NCBI GenBank assembly: GCA_021442155.1
Contig: CM038217.1
Coordinates: 151,845,834-151,909,833, forward strand
Direction of reading: 5' to 3'
DNA from: Cymbidium sinense
Lineage: Eukaryota; Streptophyta; Magnoliopsida; Asparagales; Orchidaceae
DNA: 64,000 nucleotides
Each line of letters opens with the position of its first letter. Within the stretch, counting starts at the first letter, position 1. A program made the translations under genes and the position numbers. This document shows, in pieces, positions 36,590 to 47,527 of this stretch. The notes under the pieces were generated by a model. The model searched no databases, was not told where the DNA came from, and was given only the letters and a program-made list of their open reading frames with translations.

Positions 36590-36960
36590 AAATTGGTATA
36601 TTAGTCTGGACATTCTGGGGCTACGAGACTTTAAGTAGCCCTAAGTAGGTCTTGTATCTTATGCCCCTGGTGTACTAAATAATGGCGTCGTACTTACTTA
36701 AAACTCTTATACATATGCATGTATGATGTGGCCAATGAATAAGAATCAAAAATCAAATAAATAAATATAGCTTTTGCATTGATTTTTCTATCCTTATAGT
36801 GATTCATATATTTACATGTATTTAAGAAAAGTGGTATATTAGTCTGGACATCCGGGGCTCCGAGGCTTTAAGTAGCCCTAAGTAGGTTTTGTGCCTTATG
36901 CCCCTAGTGTAGAAAATAATGGCGCCATACTCACTTAAAACTTTTATACATGTGGATGTG
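36590..36960 (+). repeat. Duplicated GC-containing box, element 1 LTR
   Basis: Two copies about 240 bp apart with GGACAT(T/C)C-GGGGCT, ACTTTAAGTAGCCCTAAG (second copy GCTTTAAG), GCCCCT and AATGGCG(T/C)C. Complement of 24,061-24,430. Confidence 0.75.
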
Positions 36961-39615
36961 TATTTAACTAATGGATGAAAAATTCTCTTTTCTACAAAAT
37001 AAAGAGATGCATTTATAATTCAATCAACAAATGAAACATTTAAATTCAAAATATATTTCTTTACATTCATCATCAAAGTATGCTAAGATTCACATTGCAT
37101 GTATAGGTATGCTTAGGATTATTCATATGCATGATATATATAGTGAAAAGAAATGAATGAATGTGTGTTATGTAATAGTAATCCATTCTAATTAATCTTA
37201 AGATGCCTTTCTTATTCAATAAGGTTATTTAGAGTGAACCTAAACTTAGGTTAATTAAAATACATAACAAGCCATTCATTAAATTAAATTAAGCTAATTA
37301 ACTTACCTTAAAATTGACTTAAAGAAAGGTAGGAATAAAAAAGAGATTCCCTCTCTTTCTTCTCTTTATAACACTTAGTTGCTAAGTGTAGCTATATGAA
37401 ACAAAAGAAAACACCATATAAAATCTTCAAATCAACTAAATCACTTAAAGAGAAATTAGCTCTCTATAAATTAAATCCCTCAAACTTAGCAAATCATAAC
37501 TCTAAAGCCTAGCTAGGACATAACACACAAACTTTAACACATGCACATTAGACTAAGTCACCATTTGTAGCTTTATGTTAGGGCAGTGCATGGTTTGATA
37601 AATGTTTAGTTTTGTAAGGTACCATTTTAGAATGGATGTTAGGGTGTATGTGTGTAGTCTGGATGTTAGGCCGATATTAGCCTAATCATATTTTATGTAG
37701 GGGGTTGTGCTTAAGGGGCCGCTGTAGTAAAAATATAATTGGTTTTTGCTGTGCAAGTTGCTTAGTCCCTAAGCATAGCCTAAGTTAGAACAGGTGGACT
37801 TGGTTACTCATATGTGAAGGTGCTAAGTCCAGACTAATCATATAACTACTTGGGTTGTATGGTGTGTTTAGCTAACACTTATTTTGCATGTGAAGCTAGA
37901 TTTACTTTCCTTCTCTTTTAATGTAATTATTGCATTAGGATTAGAATAAGTATTATGGATGATTAAGATGAACATTAGTTATAAGCAAGTCTTATACACC
38001 ATGTAAGGCTTCTGGAGTAAACAACATCCCAATCAAACCAAGAGAAATAAATAAATGGTGTAAATCAAAATGAAGAGATGAAAGATGAAGAGTAAAGATT
38101 GGAGGATGAAAAATAAAGACCCCCCCATAACACTTATCATTTTATAATTATAATTATTATTTTATTATACCTGGATGTATATAAGTAAACTCTATTCTTA
38201 TTTTTTTGATCACACCAACTCTTATTCTTTTGCAATAGCTTTTTAAAATTATTTGATATTTTGTTTAGCTTGTGCATTAGAAATAGCAAGTTTTTTCATA
38301 GTTTCTTTATGATTGGTGGTTGTGTGGCCTGGATGATTAGGCTCTTAGGATGGAAAAATAAAGTTTCTATCCCACTAACAACTCATAACTAAAATTTTAA
38401 AATAACTCATAACCTCACATAAAAGCCTAAAAATTAAATCAAGATAATAAAAATGTTTAGCAACCCCCTAAGTTGGATGATTGTATGTATAATATCATGC
38501 ATGCTATATTCTTCCACTCTTTTTAAGAGAGGGCTTCCATCTGTGCTAGAGAATAAAGGCTTAACCTATAAGATCCTTTGATGGAAAGACACCTCTTTCT
38601 CTTTTGATTTGGCCTATAACAAATTTCTCATGCATTTAGGCATGCAAAATCCTACGGCCTATGTCAAAATAAAAAGTCCAAAAGTCAAATAAAACTTAAC
38701 AAAATTTGCATTAGATTTAAGTCATTATTCATTCCCTTCATGATCTAGTCTCTTAGGGAGAGAGTTTAAGGACTTAGTTTCTCTTCTAAGTTAATAACAT
38801 CTTAACCATCTTGCAAAGCATATGACTTGCCTACATGGAATTAAAGCATAGAAGGAGTTAGGCACTTACTCAGTAATAAATTGTGGTTTACTCTCTCTTG
38901 TGGGGGTAAAGCATATACCCATTTTTGCCTTAGATTTATGTCATGTTTTGACCCTCACCAAAGCTCCCTAAATTTAGGATCTGAGGTTGCTGTTTCCTCA
39001 TGGAATTATAAGTCCTAGATTTCTAATAATAATTCAACTCAAATAAGTAAATCTCATCAAAATTCAAATACATAAAGCCCAACCATAGGATAGATTGGGG
39101 TGCTCACTAGGCTTCCTAGTATCATGAGCACTCCCTACTCATCTCTTTTGGTTTCAATAATATCTCTCCCCTTTTGATCTTTTCCATTTGATTTTCTAAA
39201 ATACAACCAATCCTTTGATAGTCCTATCTTTGAATTCTTTAGAGACAATAATCTCCTACTTTAATCAAGATTATTCTTAAGGGATTCACTTCGCCTAGGA
39301 TGTAATTAACTAGGGAGGCTTGCCTCCATAAAGAACTTAATGGACTAATTTAAATAAACCCTAATTTACTTTTCCATGTAAAGTAGGGAAAAAAATCTTT
39401 GGTATATTCGAAGACCAATCATTCCTTAGGGTTTTATTAGGTGATTAGGTCCATTATAGGGTAGTGACTACTATCTCTCGAGATAGTACACTATTCTTAA
39501 TGTAGTACTCGACTATCCTAATAAGTTTATCCTCAAATCTATGTGATGTCCCCTCAAAAAAAATGCACACAAACACCAATAATAATAATAATAATAATAA
39601 ACACCATAGATTTTT

Positions 39616-39633
39616 TAGCGACTCCATTAGGGA
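39616..39633 (+). promoter_or_regulatory. Primer binding site of element 1
   Basis: TAGCGACTCCATTAGGGA, 7 bp after the LTR end. It resembles the TGGCGACTC..GGGGA site I associate with Tat/Ogre elements, reported there as complementary to tRNA-Arg. Two G to A differences from that form recur in element 2. Confidence 0.6.
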
Positions 39634-40016
39634 TGGTTCCTCTTTCCATCTCTAGTAGATGATTATTGTCTCTAAGCATCGATAGTGGACTTGCATTTCA
39701 TGTGAGCCCGAGACTATCTTTCCTTCCATTTGCACTTATAATATTTCATTCTTAAGCGAAGTTAGCCAACATCCTTTAGGTTTTAGGACCTTACTCTGTG
39801 TAGGTCTTGAAACCCCTATTGGGTTCCCCAATAGGTGAGAATAGAATTTATCAATAAAAATGGAGATAATAAAAATTTAGAGCCTCCTCACCACTAACTT
39901 GGTGAGGCAAGGTTCATCATGAAATTTAAATAGAATAATTCCTTTCACAAAAAAGACACTTTCCAAAAGCATCTTTCAAGAAACTCACAAAATCACAAAA
40001 TCACAAAATCAAAACA
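39634..40016 (+). other. Leader between primer site and hairpin array, element 1
   Basis: No coding frame. It is conserved with 55,067-55,440 in element 2 (GATGGTTCCTCTCTCCATCT, TAGCATCGATAGTGGA-type words, GTTTTAGGACC). It contains a GT-rich CTTGGTGAGGCAAGG that could be a splice donor, a guess. Confidence 0.6.
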
Positions 40017-41500
40017 CCTCCATGATTGCTACATGGAGGCTCTTTTCAAAAGCAAATCATGCCATGTTTGATTCCCACTTAACATATCCAAATTTGTTAA
40101 GTGAGGATCTCTATTTGAATCAAACATAAAATTTGAATCTTGCTTAACAATTTCAATTTGTTAAGTGGGAGTCTTATTTTCAAAACATAAAAATTTGACT
40201 TTCACTTAACAATTTCAATTTGTTAAGTGGGGGTCTCATTTTCAAAACATAAAAATTTGACTTTCACTTAACAATTTTAATTTGTTAAGTGGGGGTCTCA
40301 TTTTTAAAACATAAAATTTGACTTTCACTTAATAATTTCAATTTGTTAAGTGAGGGTCTCATTTTCAAAATATAAATTTGACTTTCATTAAAATTTTAAT
40401 TTATTAAGTGGGGGTCTCATTTCCAAAACATAAATTTGACTTTCACTTAATAATTTTAATTTGTTAAGTGAGGGTCTCATTTTCAAAACATACACATGGG
40501 CCTTCACTTAGCATATCCAATATTACTAAGTAAGAGTCACATTTTCAAGGCATATTTTTGGCTCTACTTAACACATCAAATTTGCCAAGTAAGAATCACA
40601 TAATCATGCCATATTGGATTCTCACTTAACATACCAAATTTGTTAAGTGAAGATCCCATTCTCAAGTCATATCATGCTTTGATTTTCACTTAACACTCCA
40701 AATTGTTAAGTGGGAGTCTCATTTCAAAAATAAATAAATAATAATATCAAACACATTTAGTCTTCCACTTAACATACCAAATTTGAGAAGTGAGGGTCTC
40801 TTTTCTACACACATTTGATCCTTATTTTAACATACCAAATTTGTTAAATAAGGATCCAATTTTTCATATCAATCACACTTGAGCTTTCACTTGAGCTTTC
40901 ACTTAACATACCAAATTTGTTAAGTGAGAGTCTCATTTTCAAAGGAAAACATACATATCTCAAACACATTTGGGACTTTCACTTAACATACCAAATTTGT
41001 TAAATGGGGCTCCTATATCCAAAGAAAAGCAAATCTATCCCACAATCACATTTGGCTTTCACTTGACATATCAAATTTGTTAAGTGAAAGTCTCACCTTC
41101 AAGCACAAATCAAACACATGTGGCCTCTACTTAACATACCAAATTTGTTAAGTAAGAAGTTCCATTTTTCAAATCAAAATGTCACACATCCAAATCATTA
41201 CTTGCAAAAATATTTCAAACACATAATCACATCCTCTTCTTAGCATACCCAAATTTGCTAAGTAGAGGTTCTTTCAAACTATCCATATTTTCAAACAAGA
41301 AACATAAAATGCAAACAATCTCCAAAAAGAAAGAAATCTCCCCTCAAATTTTTGAGCCCTCCCAACCTACCTAAATTAGTTGAGTATGAGTTCTAATATA
41401 AAAAATCAAATGAAAAAAAAAACTCTCCTCCAAAACATCCAAATCTCTCCAATTAACCCCACTTAACATAATTGAATTGTTGAGTGTGGGTTCAAAACTC
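40017..41500 (+). repeat. Hairpin array in the leader of element 1, about 20 units
   Basis: Units of 58-85 bp, each with an inverted repeat of the form CACTTAACA-loop-TGTTAAGTG and often longer arms (GACT-TTCAC / GTGAGAGTC). Loops are mostly TACCAAAT or ATTTCAA. Starts of left arms lie near 40,017, 40,073, 40,139, 40,202, 40,266, 40,327, 40,385, 40,443, 40,505, 40,563, 40,623, 40,687, 40,766, 40,817, 40,898, 40,980, 41,056, 41,129, 41,235, 41,363 and 41,460. Pairing survives sequence change: CTTAGCA/TGCTAAG at 41,235; GATCCTTATTT..AAATAAGGATC at 40,817-40,856; TACTTAACA/TGTTAAGTA at 41,129. No coding sense. It ends 100 bp before the gag start. Confidence 0.9.
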
Positions 41501-41601
41501 CAAACATCTATTACTTTCATGAAATAAATATCAATGAAGAATCAGATACAAGTTATATTTCAACAAATGCGCATATTGATCAGTGATCTTTTGGTCTTTA
41601 C

Positions 41602-43150
41602 ATGGTCTCTCAGAAGTTTGTTTTCACCTTTCTGTTCGGGATGGATTTGACCCTGGATTAGGCCAGCCTCCCTTAGACTTACTCCACCCATATAGTATTC
41701 TTTTGGCCGAGGATTTGAGGGAGCCTGCATCACTTATGAGGGGGCAACCCTCAACACTGTTAGCCGGGATGAGGTGGCTGGGCAGAAGCCAGTCATTCAC
41801 ATCGACCTACCTTCTGACACTGAGTATCCTTCACTGAAGAGGATGGTGTTCGAGGTTCCGCCAGTCAATCTAGTACATACTAAGTCAATTGTTCCCACTG
41901 CCGCTCGGGTGCATGCTAGCACCTCCTCGTTGGTCCCCTCAGGGCAGGCTAGATAGCTCTCTAGCTTGAGGAGGATCAACCTCTTACCTTTCAGTGATAC
42001 ACCTCACAGTGGCACAAGACCCAAGATTAAGCGGCACCACGAGCATGCCGCCTAGGAGATGGATGTCACATCCCACATTGTAAAGGAGGTTTCTCCTCGT
42101 GAGGTTTCCACATTGCTGACTAGCAACCAGTTCCACCCCCTCTCAACATCAGACGAAGAGGAGGACTACCAGAGGATAGTTGCATTGCCTCCACCTCCTA
42201 CATACCATGAGGTTTCGGCTAGGGATAGGAGGAAGTCCTATGCCTGTCTATGGATGGTATTACGCAAGGTGGGTAGTGTACACGGATGTTCAGAGTTTGA
42301 TACATTATTTGGGAGTCATCATCCCAGAGTGTTACGGCACATTCATGTGAGCATCAAAGGCTTGAGTAGCGTCGATTGGTAGGGAGTGATAGAGGTTTTC
42401 CTCTGACCTCTCTCTAGTTGATTTCCCGATCATCGGGCCAAGGTGACAACATAGTGTTGATAGTACCACCGTGGGGAATGCGATGAGGTAGAGCCAATGT
42501 TGTCTCCACCACACCGATCCACTCTTCGTCCACCGTCACTAGTTCAGGTCCTGCCATCCACCATTCCTACGAAGGCATAAAAGATAATATCTAGGGAGAA
42601 GAAAGCCCCCTTGGTTATCCAGCTATGGCCAAAGGATCCCACTCTGACTGAGGTGATGATGAGTTCCCCTACTAGACCTCCTACTTCAATCTTGGTGAAG
42701 GAGTGGCAACCCCACAATGTCATGGTCGCACCACCACAACCACCACCACCACCACCACCATCAGAGATAGTGACAACAATAGCTGTAGAAGGTGAAGGGA
42801 TTATCACAGACCCCATGGTAGTGGATCTCCCCATGGGCTTCTCCACAAGCATGTCTCTTCCAGTCATGACCCTCCCGTGAGCCAAGCAGATAGTGAAATT
42901 AGTACATCTTGTCGAGCACAACCCCTTTATCGACAACACATATTTATACCAAAGACGACAGACCCTGATGAATATCTTAGCAAAGTACTTAGTAGAAAAG
43001 AGAGAACTTCTAGGAGTAATCAGTCAGATTGTGAGGAGGGAAAGGTCAACTTTGATCCAGATGAGGATGATCTTCTTGAGGATTCGATCAAAGTTCATAT
43101 GGTTGATACTAGGAGTTCTCTTCAGAGAGATCAATAGTGAAAGGTATTGA
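41602..43150 (+). pseudogene. Gag N-terminal region, element 1
   Basis: The start codon at 41,602 gives MVSQKFVFTF-x4-MDLTLD and then a TAG; element 2 has MVGSQKFVFTF at 57,355, so both share this start. Further blocks are AGQKPVIHIDLPSD (about 41,775), a Pro-rich segment with a run of prolines from CCACCA repeats (42,735-42,765), and VKEWQPHNVMV. The equivalents in element 2 are AGQKPIIRVDLPLD and MRKEWRPRSIMVI. The region is unusually long for a Gag head, about 600 codons before the core. Frames shift several times. Confidence 0.75.
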
Positions 43151-43469
43151 AGGAAGAGGATGACACCATCCATTCAACTCAAAGACCTCCACCAAGATAG
43201 GGATGATATTAACCAAATGGAGAAGAAGAAAGAGTTGATGGTGGTGTCGGATTGCACTCCTCCATACAATCTTCTCATAATAGCAGAAAGTTGCCACACA
43301 CTTTAGATCAGCCTAGATGCATTCCTGCAGAGGGAGATAATGGTAGTCTGCATAGGAAGGTGGTGGATAATATCTTCATGCATGAAAAAGATATTAAACA
43401 CATGGTGAAGCAACAGGTGAGGGTTGCATTGGCGCAAACCTAAGGTGGCTCATCTGTTCCAAAGGGTAG

Positions 43470-43995
43470 ACTCTAACTAAATGAATTTGATGGTGTCCAA
43501 TACCGTAAGGGCTTTGTGCCTCCATTCTTCAAAATTTTTGATGGCAGTGGGAATCTCTACGACATAGCACATTTCAGGGCAGGATGTTGCAATGCTGGTG
43601 GCAATGATGCACTCTTATTTGTCTTCTTCGTTAGTAGCTTGATAGGCATCACATTTGATTGGTATGTTGAACTACCCAGTAGTTAAGTGAAGACATTTGT
43701 TGAGTTGGAGCAGCTCTTTAATAAGAGATTTGTTGGAGCTCAGCAAAGGGTCACTGTGGGCGATCTCGTTGTAACTCAACCACACCCTGGTGAGTCCCTT
43801 ATTGATTACATTCTTAGATGGCATAATTTGAGTAAAATGTGAACCATAGCTATTTGAACAGCATGCCATTAAAATTCTACTCAAGAATATTCATGGCCAG
43901 GTTGCTTTCATGCTTAAAGGGTTCACCATTAAGATATTTGAGAAATTAATCAACAAGGCGGCTAGTCTGCCAAGAGAGGTCAAATAGTTACCTTT
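43470..43995 (+). pseudogene. Gag core (retrotransposon gag domain), element 1
   Basis: Readable as YRKGFVPPFFKIFDGSGN, IAHFRAGCCNAGGNDALL, GITFDWYVELPSS, a stop, VKTFVELEQLFNKRFVGAQ, then GESLIDYILRWHNLS and, after a frameshift, the complement of the HA-x-x-LLKNIHG and MLKGFTIKTFE blocks. These are the retrotransposon Gag signatures (FDG-x-GNP, FDWY, ELE-x-x-F-x-x-RF). The domain forms the capsid. It is dead: an internal TAG replaces the expected Asn-Gly/Gly before VKTF. Confidence 0.88.
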
Positions 43996-44182
43996 CTAAG
44001 ATTAATTAGCCAAGCCCAGAATATAGAAGGCATTTGAGAAAAAGCCAGGGGCAGTCACAGTAGTTGATAAGGGGAAGCAACCAGCCAGGGTTCAGTCAGA
44101 CAGACCTCGAAGCTTAACAGCCTCCTCTACCACCTCCTTTGCCACCACCTCGACCATCATATCAGCCACCTCAGTTATCACA

Positions 44183-44491
44183 ATGGCCTCCACCACTGCC
44201 TACTCAGTAATATCCCCATCCATAGCATTAGTAGCAATTCTCTATCTACCACTAAGTAACTATCACTTACCTATTTTTGCTGACAAATTGAATAAGCCTT
44301 ATTCATTCAAAAGGGAGGTAGTCAGGAAGATCTTGAAGAACCTATTAAAGAAGCCGATTTTTAGTTACCAAAGCCTAGAGGTGGAGGATGTGGGCAAGAG
44401 TCATGATCCAAACTTTTGCCCCAACCACCGTATGCTAGGACATGCCTTGAAAGATTGCTTTAACTTTAAGGATTGGCTTGAGCATAGCTAG
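44183..44491 (+). pseudogene. Gag C-terminus with CHHC knuckle, element 1
   Basis: ADKLNKPYSFKREVVRKILKN, then GKSHDPNFCPNHRMLGH, then ALKDCFNFKDWLE. The knuckle is Cys-x2-His-x4-His-x4-Cys, a His in place of the second Cys of the classical retroviral type, typical of this lineage. Element 1 keeps all four ligands. The stretch upstream (44,110-44,180) is Pro-rich. Confidence 0.85.
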
Positions 44492-44499
44492 AACTCAGG

Positions 44500-45560
44500 T
44501 GCCATTATCATCCCTAAGAAATACCTATTAGAATAACCCTCTAATTCTGTTAGGGTAATCCTTGGGGATACATGTGATCTTCTCAAGATAGAGAAAGGTT
44601 GGGATATCTCCTTATTTTGAACCTCCAAGAAAATCATCTCTAAGATCAGAAAGTTACCATTATAGGTGTCTGAAGCAGCTCAAACCTCAACTCTAAGGAA
44701 GGTTTGCAAGTTGCTAAGGATAACTTATGGGAGGTAGAAGCCCAGCAGTAGCAGCGATAGCTTCCACTTGCCCAGGATAGCACATTAGCGTAACCATCAA
44801 CCGAGTCTAGCACTCTACCACACATGCATACTGCTTTCAACCAACTCTTCTTAGTTGTATCGAGGGGGGCCAAATTCCTCACTTCGCTCACTTTACTTGA
44901 TTTCTACTCTGTACTTTCATCCAAATCTAAGAAATCAATGAAGAAGAAGACTGATTCTATTTACATTCTCTCTACTTTTGATGATCTTGATGATTTCATT
45001 CCTATAGAGAGCTCTCCAAGCACTAATAATTATTATAATTTTGATCCATTCCTTTCTGATTTTGAAATGGATTACCCATTCCTAAATCACTTGGGTTCAC
45101 CCATTGAGATAAACTTAGAGTCATCTGACTGATGATCCTATAGGAGAAGCTATAAGTAAACTCAATGAACATGTAGAACTTTCCATTAAATCATCTCATG
45201 AAGTCACTAAAAGTCAACCTTCGTAGTAGCAAAGTTCTACCTCCTAGGGTAGCACCTCAGGATAAGGGTAAACAAGTCATTGGTTCCAATGATCAAGAGG
45301 TCCCTCCACAGGATGCTCCGCCTATGGATATGCTTGTGGAGGACCAACACAGGGTTGACTATAATGTCCTCGCTCACCTAAGAAAGTTGTCTGCTAAACT
45401 AAGCATATATGACGCCCTTGTCTTATCCAAAGAGAGGAGGGAATCATTAATCAAAGCCCTTCTTGATCTAGAAATATGCTTAGTTCAATTGACCGCTACT
45501 AGAGAAGAGGCATGTTTTTCAAGAGAAGCCCATGGAGTTACATTCATCGATGAAGACCTT
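44500..45560 (+). pseudogene. Gag-protease linker, element 1
   Basis: Blocks: SVRVILGDT and GWDIS (44,545-44,620); LTLLDFYSVLSSKSKKSMKKK (44,885-); LRSSKVLPPRVA, DKGKQVIGSND, DYNVLAHLRKLSAKLSIYDAL (45,200-45,420); TFIDEDLLW (45,540). All occur in the same order in element 2, and partly in the leftmost element. The linker has no enzymatic function that I know of. Confidence 0.75.
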
Positions 45561-45579
45561 CTTTGGGACAATAGAGCAT

Positions 45580-45965
45580 AACCGTCCCCTTTACATCACA
45601 GTTGACATGGGTAGATTCAGACTCTCCAGGATGTTAGTTGATCCAGGTGCATCAGTGAACATTATGAGTCTAAAAATCCTTAACTACTTGAGGATCAACA
45701 TCTCTGAACTCTGAGGAGATTGTATTATGTTGAGAGGATTCAATGAACAAGGCGAGAGGGCTTTAGGCTCTATAGTGTTACCACTAGAGATAGATGATTA
45801 GAAGACAGAAGCCAAGTTCTACATAATTGATTCAGATATGTCCTTCACTACCTTTCTCGGTAGGCCTTGGATACATGGCCTACCGAGGTTTCATCATCTT
45901 TGCACCAGTGCATCAAATTCAGAAGAGGTGGAATTGAGTATTATGTCAAAGGAGACTTGAAGCTA
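45580..45965 (+). pseudogene. Aspartic protease, element 1, active site altered
   Basis: RPLYITVDMGRFRLSRML, then VDPGASVNIM, a stop after RINISEL, then MLRGFNEQGERALGSIVLPL and TTFLGRPWIHG. The family active site is D-S/T-G-A; here the Ser is Pro, while element 2 keeps VDSGAS. Along with stops this copy cannot process Gag-Pol. Confidence 0.85.
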
Positions 45966-47083
45966 TTCTCAATTAGAGAGTTTGAGATTTATGAAGATGC
46001 AACTTACTATCTTTCTCCAAATCAAAAAGTCGATTCTAGTGAACTTGGTGATCAAAAGTAAAAGAAACAAAAAATGAAAAGGAAATTGAAAAATAAAAAG
46101 AAAAGAAAAAAAAGAAAAGAGAAAAAAAGTACAAGTGAGCGAGAATTAGACGAGGAAGAGGTAGAGCCAGATGTTAGATTCCACCCACAGTTCATTCCTC
46201 CATATGAACACATGGGTAGGATGACTTGACTTTCACCAGGTAGAGGAAGAGGCAAGTTCAGAGGTAGTTCTATAGGTGGAAGACCTCCTGATGGTGGCCA
46301 ATTGGTAGGAGTTATGTTCCAGCTCATAGGAGTACCCCACTATCCACAGAGACTTAGAGTCCAATTCAGAGGATGAGTCTCATGTGATTAGCATGCCAAC
46401 CAACCCCTCTCAACATGTCCCTTTGGAGGTGACATTCGAGCCAAATAGTGGTGAAGACTAGGCCTCTAAGCAAAGTAAGAATGTATCCAAATCATCATTA
46501 TGTAGAGCAGTCAGATAGTAGTTGAGAACTTTAGCTCTAACCTCACTTTCTTCTCAAAAAGTTGAAGGTTTGGATGTTAAGGAGGCCCCCAAGTCATCCA
46601 CAAATGATCGTCAAAGAGGTTTTTATTGGGAGCATCATCCTCAAGTCAAGAAGCTGATATAGAACTTGAGGATGATTCATATAAAGATTTATTACAGCTA
46701 CCTTTTGATTAGTATTCGCCTTATGTTATTAACTTAGCAAAGAAGGGATTAGTCCCACATACTTGATCTAAACACAAGTCAGACTACTTTGAAAATATGG
46801 GAAAACCAAAGCAGACACTCTTAATCAAGATCAAGACTAAGATTCGACATAGTGGGTCCAATCGCGATGACGACCACTGCTTAGTCATCACCACTCATTT
46901 GGGGTCTGATAGATTCTTCTCAAATCATGTTAACTCTTACAAGGAGGCATGTTTAGAAACTTCAGATGACCCAAATGAGTCTAAAGTCAAAGATACACCA
47001 CCAGAGTTTAAAGAAGAAATCAAATCAACCAGTAATGAACTCAAAGAAATCAACTTGGGAACGAAAGAAGATCCACGCCCGAC
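45966..47083 (+). pseudogene. Protease-RT linker of element 1, cut by element 2
   Basis: Recognisable against element 2: EIYEDATYYLSPNQ (about 45,990), a Lys-rich run (46,060-46,130), then a frame open from 46,797 with KTKIRHSGSN, HLGSDRFFSNHVNSYKEA and LKEINLGTKEDPRPT. In Tat elements NLG-T-x-E-x-P-R-P lies shortly before the reverse transcriptase. The frame is cut at 47,083 by TGTTGACC. The five bases before are CCGAC, which would be the target duplication of element 2. Confidence 0.8.
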
Positions 47084-47527
47084 TGTTGACCTCATTTTTA
47101 GAATGAGCTCTCAACACCTCCTTCTTAGACATATGATTCTCTTAGACTTTAAGAGTTCCTTAGTCTTAAGACACATCTAGCGATTAGGTGAACACTCTCT
47201 CCTAGCCCTAGAAGACTTAGAAGAGTTAGCCATAGGAATAGGTCATGCCCTAGGGGTGTTAGGAAAATCTCCTACCCTTTAGCTTAAACCATTCCTCACT
47301 TTCCTTCTTTCAAGTCGAACCCCAAATCAATTCTATTTGATTTTATCAAACTCCAAATCAACTCCATGATTCAATTCCTTAATTCAATTCCATGATTGAA
47401 AGCCATGATCCAAATCCATCAAAAATCCCTAAGTCAAAATTTCCTAAGTCCTTAACCCTTTCTTAAGGACTTAGTCACAATCATGAGCTAAATCTATTCA
47501 AATCTTTGAAATTTTCTCATGATCCAT

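Larger units (their letters stand above)
30380..39608 (+). repeat. 5' LTR of element 1, 9.2 kb
   Basis: Starts TGTTGACC and ends ACACCATA, 7 bp before the primer binding site. The first 170 bp match the solo LTR at roughly 85-90% by eye and element 2's LTR less well. It is about 1.2 kb longer than the other copies because of an internal duplication (32,577-34,945). Just before its end is an (AAT)8 tract at 39,578-39,600. No convincing coding frame. The true terminal CA appears as TA here, a likely deamination. Confidence 0.8.
30380..47083 (+). mobile_element. Element 1: giant Tat/Ogre-like gypsy retrotransposon, interrupted
   Basis: In order: 5' LTR, primer binding site, leader with hairpin array, gag, gag-protease linker, protease, further linker. 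At 47,083 the pol frame reads INLGTKEDPRPT and then stops making sense because element 2's LTR begins. In element 2 the corresponding place reads INLG-EEN followed by intact downstream pol, so element 1 was cut by the insertion. The remainder of its pol and 3' LTR must lie to the right of the window. Five bases before the LTR are CATTG; the matching copy is not visible. Lineage evidence: CHHC knuckle, YN(V/I)LAHLRK linker, PBS type and (in element 2) an RNase H spacing typical of Tat. Confidence 0.8.

Noticed and set aside
40017..41500. CRISPR-like look: regularly spaced palindromic repeats
   Set aside because: Plant nuclear retroelement leader; spacers are themselves repetitive, units degenerate, no cas genes.
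42544..42939. Minus-strand 131-residue frame with a glycine run
   Set aside because: Antisense shadow of the proline-coding CCACCA repeat in the Gag head.
46052..46327. Minus-strand Phe-rich frame
   Set aside because: Antisense of the Lys-rich AAAGAAAA stretch in the protease-RT linker.
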